Shown here: in pieces, positions 35,675 to 46,999 of the stretch
How the letters are laid out: each line of letters starts with the position of its first letter
Position numbering within the stretch: position 1 is the first letter of the stretch
Source of the DNA: Whitmania pigra
Taxonomy: Eukaryota; Annelida; Clitellata; Hirudinida; Haemopidae
Direction of reading: 5' to 3'
Length of the DNA stretch: 64,000 bases
Assembly (NCBI GenBank): GCA_021613335.1
Contig: JAJTWR010000044.1
Location: forward strand, 4,295,501 to 4,359,500
Program-made: the position numbers and the translations under genes
The notes under the pieces: generated by a model
Databases searched by the model: none
What the model was told of the DNA's origin: nothing
Seen by the model: the letters and a program-made list of their open reading frames with translations, nothing else

Positions 35675-35760
35675 GTCATAACAGCCCGGCGACAAAACAG
35701 CCCCGTCAAAACAGCTCCGTCAATATAGCCTTGTGACAAAATAGCAGTTTAAAATAGCAT
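35675..35760. repeat. Short degenerate tandem repeat
   Basis: Repeats of the type CCCGTCAAAACAGC/TCCGTCAATATAGCC. A related run occurs at about 52,860-52,905. Purpose unknown. Confidence 0.5.
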
Positions 35761-35789
35761 TATCCTAAGTAGCCCATTTTACCCTACCG

Positions 35790-36690
35790 AAGGGGTAAAT
35801 CGGGCTAAACGGGCAGTGCTACTTTTCACTGTTTTTACATAAACACCTAGTTTAATACTTCCTACATGATGCCAAATGAAATGAGCGAGCTCTTTTGAAT
35901 TTACCAAATAAATAAATAAATAGATTTTCACAACACTGATATAATCTACACACGTTGTAAAACAAATTTATAGCACGTTTTACCTCACTTTCCCTCACAA
36001 TGTGTAATTGATGATAATATTTTATGAAAATATCAGAAATAATCACAAATACACATAAGAAATAACTATAAAGCAAAATTTATTCGCAATCAAATATTTA
36101 TTTAGCGAATTATCACAATGTATAGCTTCAGATCATACAATAATAATGCCATTAATGTTGGTCCATTGCTCGAATAACATTCGCCTATTTGGAACACTCA
36201 AAACAATCACTGATCAATAATATTAAGGGGTTCAGAAGCAGTTTACCCGGGCTATACCTTGAAAACTACCACATAACAAACTTTATAGGACCCTTGATCT
36301 GCAATCCCTGGAATTTTGATGATTGACTTAGGTTATATGCTTCTGACTTCTTTTTACAAATTTAGATAGAGCATAGGCCTGTCTGACGGGATTTTCCAAG
36401 CCCATGTGCGGACCAAAAAATTAATGATTTGGATTTCTTAAACATTATCGTGTCCGTTGGCTAATAAAAAATTACAAATAATAACAATGATAATAAAAAT
36501 GGCTTTAAGATGTGAGATTTTATGATACTATCTATCTAGATCAATAAAATTCACAATTAAAATTTTTTAATATTTGGGAAAGGCGGATGAACCCGTAACC
36601 CCCTCTAAATACGGGCCTATCAACGATAAACAATAGATATTATATTATAATCTTTGTTAAGCATGTTATTTAATTATGACAGAACAAAAC
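35790..36690. other. No gene recognised
   Basis: AT-rich. I looked here for the downstream exon of the CNG channel (the GYSDLFCLSK region) and did not find it. Confidence 0.5.
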
Positions 36691-36963
36691 CTGAAATATT
36701 GAGAACACTGATTTCGCCAAAAACGACTCCTTCTCCAAGGGTGGCAAACACGGTTTCGCTGTCGTCTGAAACCACCTGCAACTTTCCACGTTTTATGATG
36801 TACAGCTCTTTCCCAATGTCTCCTTTCCTGCACACAAAATCTCCGGGGCTAAAAACAAGCAGTTTAAGTTTTAGGACGAGTTCCATGAGGAGCCCTGCCT
36901 CGCATTCTTTAAAAAGGGTCACTCTTCTCAGAGTATCCAAGTGAACTATCATGGCTATCTCAG
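36691..36963 (-). CDS. Orphan exon of a cyclic nucleotide-gated channel alpha subunit
   Basis: A 273-bp exon flanked by a 3' splice site (TCTCTTGAAAG at 36,964 and up, minus strand) and a 5' splice site (TTTCAG|GTTTTG at 36,690). It encodes [60 protein letters not shown] and [10 protein letters not shown]. This is the C-linker end plus the first two thirds of the cyclic nucleotide-binding domain, including the FGE of the phosphate-binding cassette. It matches CNGA-type channels closely and has no stop. Neither the upstream pore exons nor the downstream exon is visible. It may be a displaced exon or part of a gene with long introns. Confidence 0.75.
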
Positions 36964-37334
36964 CTTTCAAGAGAGGACGATAAAACCTCGTGCTCATCAA
37001 CAGTCTGTCTATCAATCCACAGGTAAGCAAACCATCTGGTCAAGTATTGACACTTTATTTGAATTATTGAAATGGTTAAGAATAATTGATAGCTTACATT
37101 ACAGAAAACGTGAAGATATGACGAATACAAACACAAGCGAATAACGACTTTTAAGGCGTATCATCATATTAAGAACCAATTTTCAGAATTTATTATATAG
37201 GCTGTACCAAATTTAGATTCGTTCAAATGTTACCGTACAAAATCAGATGCTCGTAAAGATGTGCGACCAGATATTTTAGGCACAGGAGGCTCCCAAGTTA
37301 TTTTAGTTTGATAATGGAAAATCAAAAAATGGTT

Positions 37335-38290
37335 TTATGACCAGGGCAGGCACCAAAAATTAGCCGGGCCCCGGGACACTTGCTCCCACCTCTGGTGGCC
37401 CAGGCGACCACAGTACTTCTCATGTTGTACTGTATAAGTAAGCCTCGACGAAAAGACTGGGCAATATACAACCTTCATCAGAACCAGCTGTGACTGAATT
37501 AGCTTCAACTTCTGAATGAACATCACAACATGTTCATACAACTTGTGCAACAGCTGGTCCTTTCCTTGATGTCTGACGTTCAACTCGGCCATGAATTTTG
37601 TCACGTCGACTAGAAACGCCAAGTCGTTCAACCATAGGTCGTCGTCCAGGAAACATAAATCCTTTCCTTTGTTGTTCATGAATGTCTTTATTTCATCACA
37701 TAGATTCTAGAATCTGAATTGCTAAGCCAGCAAACTTGGCAGAAGTAGACCAGATCATCGTGATCTGAGCCCATTTAAACCCCCTGTGATTGAGACCTCT
37801 ATATCTGATGAAGTTGACAGATGATACAACTTTTTCCATCACGTGCTTCATTTCAAGAGTCTTGGCACACAGGTTTTCTTGGTGAATAATGCAATGATGT
37901 GAAATCCGTTCTGCTTCCCTGTCATGGCAGGAGCCCCATCTGCCCTAACGCCAATCAGTTTGTTCATAGAAAGCTTGAATTTCTTAATTATCTGATTTAC
38001 TTGGGCATAAACAACCTTTCCTGTTTTGGTGCCCTTCAGTGGACAAATATCCAACAATTCGTCGACGACATCAAACATTTTCATAACCCCTTTTACAAAT
38101 ATAGCTAGTTGAACAGTGTCACTTATGTTCGTGCTCTCATCAAGTGCTAAGTTGTAGAACTCGCAACATCTGAGTCTCTGAACCAACGTGTCTTCAATAT
38201 TTGCTACCATGTCATCAACTCTTCTAGCAACAGTTTGGTGAGAAATTTTTCGGGAAACAAATAAAATCAAAGCCCGGAGTAACATCAAAC
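37335..38290 (-). pseudogene. hAT transposase remnant (GTF2IRD2/ZBED5-like)
   Basis: The minus strand reads FYNLALDESTNISDTVQLAI and then LLDICPLKGTKTGKVV and [19 protein letters not shown], the hAT core with its catalytic DES and DGAPAM motifs. Further down (left) are [11 protein letters not shown] and, at about 37,560-37,680, WLNDLAFLVDVTKFMAELN and a QGKDQLL block. The order matches GTF2IRD2, FAM200 and ZBED5-type transposases. Frame breaks occur near 37,690-37,850. Confidence 0.75.
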
Positions 38291-38451
38291 TTTCATCGCC
38301 ATGTTAAGGTTAGTCAACATTGTCATCAGAGATTTAAAATACATCGGAGCCACATTAAAAATTTCATTTTTCTCTTTAGACCAGTCATCTAGAGCTGTAC
38401 AAAGATGCAAAAGAAAAAGATAAGGAAACAACAACTCAACAGAGTCATTCG

Positions 38452-39640
38452 TTGCTACCATTCATGGCTGTGGCAGGAGGTATTAATGAAAATTCTCTTT
38501 CTCTGACATACAATGATTCCAATCCAAAGCAAAAGGCCCTTACCGAAGGAATAGTGAAACATCTTGTAGCCGAAGCAATGCTTCCACTACGCATAGTTGA
38601 AAGTTCAGGTTTTGCCTCTTTTATGAGAATTGTGGATCCAAATTATGTTATCCCAAGTAGAAGAACTATAAATAGAAAATTAACTGGTGTATTAAGAGAC
38701 AATTTGAACTTGAATGAAATTGAACTACTAATTAATAATAATTTGAGCGTCAGAGTGTACATGCTTCAACAGATTTGTGGAGCAGCCGTCCATTTGAACC
38801 AATTATTGGAGTAAAATTCCGCTAGTTTGACGAAAGCTTTCAGCTGAGAACAAAGACGGCTGCTTACAGACACTTCGGGTCCCAACACACAGGAAAAAAT
38901 ATTTGTGCAGCTTTTGAGGAAATACTGTCAGAGTATGGGTTGCAGAGCATTGACATTGGATATGTTGTTACTGACAATGCCAGAAACATGCTCAAAGCAT
39001 TCACAATATTTTCCGAGGAAGCTGCCAGGTTTGCCTTTGATCAAAAGGAAAATAAAAGTCAAATTAGAAAACATGATGTGGCTTCAGAGCCATTGAATGA
39101 TACTGATGAAATTTCAGAGTTTTTGTCAGATGAAAATTTCGATGACAATGAGGATATTCTTCAGGACAATCATGTTTTAGGAACAACCCATCGACTTCCA
39201 TGTTTTGCACATACCTTGCAGCTAGCTGTTAAAGATGCACTAAAAACTGTTCCTTTAGCAGAGAAAATTTTAAACGAAAGCAGCGCTGTAGTTGTTTTCT
39301 TCCGCAGGTCACTATACTGGAATGAAGAGCTCCAGAAAAAATCAGATGGTTTGACTTTGTTAGCCGCTGTGCCTACCAGATGAAACTCTAGTTAAAGCCA
39401 AGGAAGTCAAATGCAGCTCAGGTGCACGTGTCCCTCGAATCACAGTTTCACGTTCTTTGCTGCTTGAGCTTGTCTCTTTACTTGAGCCATTTGATGAAGC
39501 AACACAGGTGCTGCAAGGTGATGGACTCAAACTGGGTTTTAATGATTTTTTAAACCGTAATAAAACTGTAAAAATGTTGGCTGTTAATTTCATTGTGTTT
39601 TGCTCGAAAAAATTTGCGAAGCTAGGGCAGCAGTAAATTT
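38452..39640 (+). pseudogene. hAT transposase remnant (ZBED1/ZBED4-like)
   Basis: Reads QKALTEGIVKHLVAEAMLPL, RIVESSGFASFMRI and IPSRRTINRKL (38,541-38,690). After a frameshift it continues with GYVVTDNARNMLKAFTIF at about 38,958-39,010, THRLPCFAHTLQLAVKDAL at 39,189-39,242 and, across another break near 39,380, a TRWNSSL-type turn and LLELVSLLEPFDEATQVLQ. These are the core blocks of ZBED-type hAT transposases. The C-terminal dimerisation domain is missing. Confidence 0.75.
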
Positions 39641-39859
39641 TGAAAGATTTGATTCTATTTGGAATTTTTTGATTTTATTTGAGATTTGGTTGTTGAGATT
39701 TAAATCATTTTACAAATGATTTGAGATTTTACCATTGAGATTCTATTCGATTTTTGCCCATCACTGATATAAGCAAAGAAAAAACAAATATAAAAATTGG
39801 AAATATTACAAAAAATTAATTTGAAATGATTCTTTTGATTTAAACATAAAAATTTTTAT

Positions 39860-39935
39860 AAAATCGGAGAAGCTTCGCGGGCCGAATAGAAACTTATGGC
39901 GCGCCGCGGGTTGGACAACCCTGTGTTAAATCGAT
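39860..39935 (+). repeat. hAT terminus-like sequence
   Basis: CGCGGGCCGAATAGAAAC followed by GCGCCGCGGGTTGGACAACC and CTGTG resembles the GC-rich right ends of Charlie-type hAT elements. No partner end was identified. Confidence 0.4.
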
Positions 39936-40309
39936 TAAAATGTGCCTTTACTAGAGATGTAAAAAGGACATGTTTTTTTTGGTCCGAGTTTTTTATGTGT
40001 TTTTATGAGTTTTTTTGTGGTTTTTTATTGTTTTTTTTTTTTAATTTGTTGAAAAGTGATGGTTCATGATTAGTTAAACAAGTTTATTGCAACATAAGTA
40101 AAAAATAATACAAAACTAGAGCAACAGTGCTAATTTAAATCAAGTTCTGGGTCCATTTCACCAAATAGTCTTCTGCTTCAGAGTTGTAATTACCTTCTGA
40201 AGAAGCTTACAGCTTTAAGTTTTGGGGAATAAAAACCAGTTTTGTAGCCCTGTTTGTGGTGAGTTGGTTCCGTTTATCATTTTGGATAAATATGAATATG
40301 CACTGAAAC

Positions 40310-40740
40310 ACTGGGTATACTTAAGGAAGACTTTAACAAGTTATTCAAATGGGCAGAAGGTTGGCAAATGCTTTTCAACGTAAGCAAATGCTCCATTATG
40401 CATATGGGATGCAAAAACACGAAAGTTGAATATGTATTCAAAATTTTATCGGGAAGAGAAGGCCTTTTGCCTGAACAGTTTTTCGAAGCCACAAAAAGTG
40501 TTTCTACTAGAGGGCACGATTGTAAATTATACAGGAAGGCTTCGGGAAACTTGAAAAACAATTATTTCAGTTCAAGGGTGGTTTCCTTATGGAATAAACT
40601 AGATAAGGAAACCATCCATGCTGACACAATAGATAAATTCAAAATTTATTTAAGTAAATTCGGATATTAGGACTAAAAAGAGTGGTTATTACACAGATCC
40701 AGGTCTTCTTAACCACTATAAATAATTGTTATATTGTTAT
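40310..40740 (+). pseudogene. CR1 LINE copy 3 (3' end with internal deletion)
   Basis: Matches CR1 from the LNKLFKWAEGWQMLFNVSKC region through MHMGCKNTKVEY. It then jumps directly to FKILSGREGLLPEQ, and continues to the natural 3' end (VVSLWNKLDKE, then a stop at about 40,668). The junction deletes the central C-terminal block that is present in the 42.6-45.4 kb copy. Confidence 0.8.
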
Positions 40741-40912
40741 GTTGCTTATATCCAGAAAAGTGGTAGAACCGATGGCCTTGATTATGAATTTTAAATGGAT
40801 CACATTAAATCGTAGACAATATTTTAAAGATTTCAGATTTCCATTTTGCGATAAAGTTCTGTTTGAGCCAGACAGACCTCCGTATCCTTTTTATTAAATG
40901 TACATAAAAATA

Positions 40913-41453
40913 CAGTCAAATCTCGTTACTGCCACCTGTCGGGACCGAGCAAAAGTGGCATAGTATCGAGAGTGGCATAGTAGCGATGGTTTTGTAAAAG
41001 CGGTCTTATTTTTCAAATGAAAATGCATCGATGATCTCCTTTTTCGTCAGCGTTAAGTCGGTTCGCTTGCGTTTTTGAGCTGACATTATGGCTGAATTTG
41101 AAGAAAAATAACAAAAGAACGACTGATTGAAAAGGGAAAGTGTCTAGAACCAACCAAAGAATAACAATCGTCTAGATTTTAAAATAAATTTTAAAATTTA
41201 ATTAATTTAGTCTAGTGATGTGTAAATTTATATATACAGTCATTAGATTATTATAAATAATCGAACACTGCGCAGAAATACAGACTTTTTCACGACTCGT
41301 GCCTTTAACAGTCACACAATAGTGGCATAGTAGCAAGACTAGGGGGTGGCATAATAAATTTATTTTATATTGAGTTTTGTAGGGACTGAGCAAAAGTGGT
41401 ATAATAGCGAGAGTGGTATAGTAGCGAGGTGGCATAGTACCGAGATTTGACTG
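40913..41453. mobile_element. pogo/Tigger-like MITE (541 bp)
   Basis: Ends CAGTCAAATCTCG and CGAGATTTGACTG are perfect inverted repeats, flanked by TA on both sides (40,911-40,912 and 41,454-41,455). Subterminal GTGGCATAGTAGCGA motifs recur three to four times at each end. There is no coding capacity. TA duplication and CAG...CTG ends fit the pogo branch of Tc1/mariner. Confidence 0.85.
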
Positions 41454-41614
41454 TATTTTCTATCAGTTCCGAACAGTGAACGTTTATATTATAAACTTCA
41501 AGCATATATTTATTGGGCTTTATTGAGCACAGATAAAAAAACATAAAAAGACTATTTTATTACTTTTTTTATTGATTTAGTGGTGGTTGTAGCGATAGCG
41601 GTGGTGGTATAGTG

Positions 41615-42038
41615 CAGTGGTTCTCAACCCCCGGTCCGTGAATCAAATGGTACCGGGCCGCCCAAGGAACAATAAATTATTTCCATTTCATTAAAAAAAT
41701 TAAAATAGTTTGTAGGGCTTGAGAACAACCGCTGCCATCTCTTTCTTAGCGTGTTCTGTAAAATTATTGAGTCTGATTTTGTAACATTTTAAGAATAACG
41801 ATTAACTTACCAAAAAAATGATACACTTTTTACAGTGAAGTAATTTCATTATTATCTTTTTTCCTTTTCTTCTGAACTTCGCCCCATAACTTCACCAGGC
41901 TCCAATCGTGCAGGAAATTATATAATTAATTTTTGTAATTTTATTACGCAATATTCAACTCCACTCCAACCCCCCGGTCCGCGGTAAAATTATCAGGCAT
42001 TGACCGCTCCGCGGCGAAAAAAAGGTTGAGGACCACTG
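41615..42038. mobile_element. hAT MITE (424 bp) with 8-bp target duplication
   Basis: Ends CAGTGGTTCTCAACC and GGTTGAGGACCACTG are inverted repeats with one mismatch. The flanks carry GTATAGTG at 41,607-41,614 and 42,039-42,046. The interior is non-coding. The terminus resembles those of the widespread SPIN/Charlie-type hAT elements. Confidence 0.92.
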
Positions 42039-42619
42039 GTATAGTGGCCAATGTGGTTGTGTTGATGGTAGGATAGTGGCTAAATATTAAATAAACATGA
42101 ATTAGCAATTAAAACTTTTGTTATTTATTTAATCCGACAGATAATAAATCAAATTGATTAGATCATTCAAATTTTTAATAAAAACTATCAATTTATTAAT
42201 CTTTATGTGTTTATAATAATTACATCTCCTTGATAATTCAGTCTCCATGCTCCATCGCAGATCGAGGCTCCGTGCACGTCTTAACTTGACCCGCTTGTTT
42301 AAACCCTTAATGACGCCCCTGATCTTTAACAATCCCTATAAGAATCTTCTTTTTTTTTATTTGACATCTTAATTTTTTCAACATTCAACATTTTTATTTG
42401 ACATGTTCTTAATCTCTTCAACATTCATTAATATGTTTTAGTATTTAGCCGAGTTTTTTTGAGTGCGCTATGTATCCGGGTAGGACGTAAAGGCTAGAGA
42501 TGTGAGCGTGAAATATTTCAATTGTTTTATTTCAAAATGTTTTGTTCTTTTTGAAATATTTCAGCACAAAAAAACACAAAAAAACATAAAAAACAAAACT
42601 AAAAATTTATAACTTTAAA

Positions 42620-45377
42620 AATGAAGAAACCACCCTTGTCCTGAATTAATTATTTTTTAAGTTTTCTAAGATGCATTCCTATATAATTTAAAATTGTGCC
42701 CTCTGGTAGAAGCACTTTTTGTAGCTTTGAAAGCTGTTCAGGCAAAAGGCCTTCCCTTCCCGATAAAATTTTGAATGCCTCGATGAGGTCCCCTCTATTT
42801 CTTCTCTTTTCCAGAGTTGTTAATTTACATCTACTTAATCTTTCCTCGTAACTCAGCTTTCCAAAACCATCTATCATCCTGGTTGCCCTTCTTTGTACTC
42901 TTTCCAACATCTCTACATCCTTCCTCAAATGAGGGTTCCATACTTGCACACAGTACTCAAGGTGTGGCCTTACTAATGCCTTATACAATCTCAGTATTAC
43001 ATCCTTGTTCCTGCTTACTACTGTTCTCTTTATCATCCCAAGTACTCTGTTTGCTTTTTTAGCAACTTTCATGCACTGTAGAGATGCTTTTCCATTGTTC
43101 TGCATTATTACCCCCAGATCTCTTTCCTGATTTGACTGCTTCAGAATGCTTCCTCCAATATTCGACTTTCGTGTTTTTGCATCCCATATGCATAATGGAG
43201 CATTTGCTTACGTTGAAAAGCATCTGCCAATCTTCTGCCCATTTGAATAACTTGTTAAGATCTTCCTGAAGTGTATCTACATCTTCTTGCTTGCTGACAC
43301 TTCTTGCTACTTTAGTGTCGTCAGCAAACTTAGATAACTTAGATCTTATGCCATCATCCAGATCATTTATATATATGCAGAACAGTACAGGTCCAAGCAC
43401 CGATCCTTGTGGGACGCCGCTAAGTACTGGTTGCCACTCTGAATAAATTCCTCCTATGCCTACCTTCTGTCTCCTATCTGTCAACCAGTTTGTAAACCAA
43501 TGTAATAGTTTGCCTTCAATCCCACATGCACCGAGCTTTTTTTGAAGCCTTTGATGGGGCACCTTGTCAAATGCTTTTGCGAAGTCTAGGTACACTACAT
43601 CTACAGCCTTGTCATGATCAACCCACTCATAAATTTCTTCAAAAAACTCAAGTAGGTTGGTAAGACACGATCTGTTCTTAGTAAAACCATGTTGGCTCTT
43701 TCCAATCACATCGTTTCTTCCAAAAAAAGTTGATACAGCCTCTTTGATCATTCTTTCCATTACCTTGCAAACTATAGAAGTTAAGCTTACTGGCCTGTAG
43801 TTGGATGGCAAACTTCTACTTCCCTTTTTGAATAGAGGAACTACTATTGCATCTTTCCAATCTCTTGGTATTGTTCCTGAATCAAACGATTTGACAAATA
43901 AGATTGCCAATGCTTCTCCTATAGCTGTTCTTGTCTCATATAGTAGTTTAGGATGTAGGTTGTCTATTCCAGGGCTCTTGTCTACTTTCAAATTTTCCAG
44001 TTGCTTAATTACCCCTGTTTCTGAGAAGTTTACTGTATCTAACTTTATCTCAATCTGTTGGATTCTCCTTGGCAGTTCTGGTATATTCCCTATTGTTTCT
44101 TTAGTAAAAACTGAACTGAAGTAGCTATTTAATATATTGGCTGTTTCCTCTACTGAATCAACTGTTTGCCCCTCACTATTTTGTAATGGTCCAATTTTGT
44201 CCCTTACTTTTTGTTTACATCTAACGTATCTGAAAAAGCTCTTGCTATCGCTTTTAACATTCTTTGCTAATTTGTTCTCATATTCTAGTAATGCTTTTTT
44301 ATTAATTCTGTTTGATGCATTCCTTTGTTTCTGATATTTTTGTTTTAAATCCTTAAGCTCTCTTTCCTCTTCCTCTCCAGAATTTATTTTTGTCATTTCT
44401 CGTAATTTCTTCCATGCTTTATACTTAGCTCTTTTGCATTTGATGACCTCCTTCGTAAGCCATGGCTGTCTTTTCTGAGTTCTGCCTCTGCTTGGGATAT
44501 ATTTATCTACAACTAGATTTAGCTCTTTCTTGATTATTGCCCAAGCTTCTTCTACATTAGCAGATTCTATTTTTTTAGCTAGGTTTGTTTTCTCTAACTC
44601 ATTCCGTATTTTATCATAGTCAGCCTTAAAAAAGTTTTTAGAATCTAGGTTCTCTTTTTTTAAATCCTCGTCGTCTAAATAAATGTTCCATCTGACAACT
44701 TGATGATCACTTGTTCCAAAGTGTTCACCAACTGTTAGGCCTTCCACTAAGTTCTCATCTGTTGTTAATATCAAATCTAATGTGTTTTTACCTCTTGTGG
44801 GATCAGTGATGTGCTGGAATAAGAAGTTATCATTTGTTACATTTATAAAGTTTATATCCTCAGGTCTTTCTCCTTCTAAAGTGTTCCAGTTAATATGGTA
44901 GTTAAAGTCACCCATTACTAGCATAAATTCCTTACTGGCTTTGTATAATATCTCATTTAGTCCAGTATCCTCTTTAAAATTTGGTGGCCTGTAGCAAACC
45001 CCTAAAAGAAGTTTGAATTTACCTATGTAAATATCACACCATAAACTCTCTTTAAAGTTTTCATTTTGAAATTCCTTTCTTTCTATTACTTTGATATAAT
45101 TCTTAATATAAATTAATACCCCTCCTGCTCCATGTCCATTTTCTTTCTGTCCCTCTCTGTCTTTCCTTAACATCTCATAGCCATCAATTGCTAGCTCAGA
45201 GTTTTGAATACTTTCTTTTGCCCAAGACTCAGTAATGCCAATTATATCTGGCTCCTCCGTATCGACAATTAGCTCGAGTTCTGTCCTTTTAGTCTTACTA
45301 ACTATACTTCTAGCATTGGCATAAACACATTTCAGAACTCTTACTCTGTCTATATCCTTACTTAAATGATAATACAA
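42620..45377 (-). pseudogene. CR1 LINE copy 2, longest copy (endonuclease plus reverse transcriptase)
   Basis: A 772-codon frame at 43,059-45,377 begins in the apurinic endonuclease domain: VYANARSIVSKTKRTELELI, GITESW, GVCYRPPN, MGDFNYHINW and FGTSDHQVVRW. The reverse transcriptase follows: LKVDKSPGIDNLHPKLLYET, SNYRPVSLTSIVCKVMER, SQHGFTKNRSC, VVYLDFAKAFDKVPHQRL, GVPQGSVLGPVLFCIYIND and the catalytic KFADDTKVARS. A deletion near 43,130 shifts the frame. The thumb continues at 42,650-43,105 with VIMQNNGKASLQCM, VRPHLEYCVQVWNPH and RRNRGDLIEAFKILSGREGL. ORF1 is missing. This is the best template for the family. Confidence 0.9.
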
Positions 45378-45449
45378 TTAGAAACTTACTTCGTGACTCT
45401 TTTTTCTAAATCCTTACTGACTCCTCTCAGGATCATGTACTGCTTTACT

Positions 45450-45794
45450 CCATCAATTGTTTCTTCTTCTTGTACCTGACCATCGAATGTCGTATTTTTT
45501 TGTATCTCTCGGTAGTATTTGGTCTTGCTTGTGTAGGGTGGTTTAGAGATTTCTCCTGTCTCATTTCAGCAACAGTCAAATCTTCTAAGAACTTGCTCAT
45601 GACTTACTTTTTGGGATCTCACTCCTGACACCAACGAAATAACCCGCGAGTCCGCAAATAAGTAAGTTAACTACTAAGTTTATTAGAGCAAGTGTTCAGT
45701 TAGCGGAACTGAATAATAGAAGTTAAGCGTTTAAGGAATGAGGTACTTAAGGACGGAAATGGATACTTGGGCTTCTGAATTGTCTCCACTGCCC
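45450..45794 (-). pseudogene. 5' end of an LTR retrotransposon (LTR part, primer-binding site, gag start)
   Basis: On the minus strand, TGGTGTCAGGAGTGAGATCC (45,613-45,633) looks like a primer-binding site for a tRNA-Leu 3' end. Upstream lies LTR-like sequence with an AATAAA signal (about 45,680) that continues across the foldback insertion to at least 50,764-50,830. About 35 bases downstream is MSKFLEDLTVAEMRQEKSLN, a possible gag start of about 50 codons. The LTR start was not found. Confidence 0.5.
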
Positions 45795-46289
45795 ACTGGA
45801 GTAATCGCAGTTTAATATCTATACAGACATTCCTTAGTAAACAAAGATAAACCACGCCCCCCTATTATAATAATAAATTATGTATATGTTGAAATAAAAC
45901 AAAACAAATTATTTCAACACAAAACGTTGTTTAATTATTAAAAAATTAGTGAAAATTTATAATATATATGTATTTAGAATATCTGTGTCACTTAAGATAG
46001 TTACACATAATGAATGTCGCTTTTGTTAAACATTCAAAATGCTATTCCAAAATTAAATTTAATTTACTTTTAACCGTATATATATAAATATTTTAATTTG
46101 ACAAAATTGTTTCAAATTATAAATATATTTTATATGCTCCCAATATCAATATGTACTCGGAGAGCTATAAAGGGATTTTTAACCGGGCTAATTAATGAAC
46201 ATTAACAAAAAACAAATAACACACAAAAACAGGTTATTTAAACTACACATATAAATGATGCAAGTGTTGAAATAATATTGAGCGTCTAT

Positions 46290-46990
46290 AGCCCACCAAT
46301 ATCCATATTGAGAGCTAAAAATAGATTCTGAATATCAAGACTCTTTAAGCCATACAGATAATGAGGCTAGTGTAATATTAATATTATAATGAACGGTCCT
46401 TTTCCATAGCCAACCAATAACCATATTGAGAGCTAAAAATAGATTCTGAATATCAAGACTCTTTAAGCCATATAGATAATGAGGCTAGCTTGACAAGCGT
46501 TGAACTAATATTATAATGAGTGACTCTTTCCATATAGCCCACCAATATCCATATTGAGAGCTAAAAATAGATTCTGAATATCAAGACTCTTTACGCTATA
46601 CAAATAATAAGGCTAGTGTAATATTAATATTATAATGAGCGTCCTTTTCCCTAGCTCACCAATATCTATATTGAGAGCTAAAAATAGATTCTGAATATCA
46701 AGACTCTTTACGCTATACAAATAATGAGGCTAGTGTAATATTAATATTATAATGAGCGGTCCTTTTCCATAGCCAACCAATATCCATATTGAGAGCTAAA
46801 AATAGATTCTGAATATCAAGACTCTTTAAGCCATATAGATAATGAGGCTAGTTTGACAAGCTATGAACCAATATTATAATGAGTGCCTCTTTCCTATAGC
46901 CCACCAATATCCATATTGAGAGCTAAAAATAGATTCTGAATATCAAGACTCTTTAAGCCATATAGATAATGAGGTTAGTTTGAACCAATA
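46290..46990 (+). repeat. Left-arm tandem array of the foldback element
   Basis: Six units of AGATTCTGAATATCAAGACT plus about 100 more bases, starting at about 46,323, 46,441, 46,569, 46,686, 46,804 and 46,931. Spacings are 118, 128, 117, 118 and 127, so two unit types (short, with GTGTAATATTAATATT; long, with TTGACAAGC) are interspersed. Confidence 0.9.
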
Positions 46991-46999
46991 TTGTAAGTC

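Noticed and set aside
35402..35695. A 97-codon minus-strand gene
   Set aside because: It is the complement of a better-supported plus-strand hAT (DUF4371) fragment.
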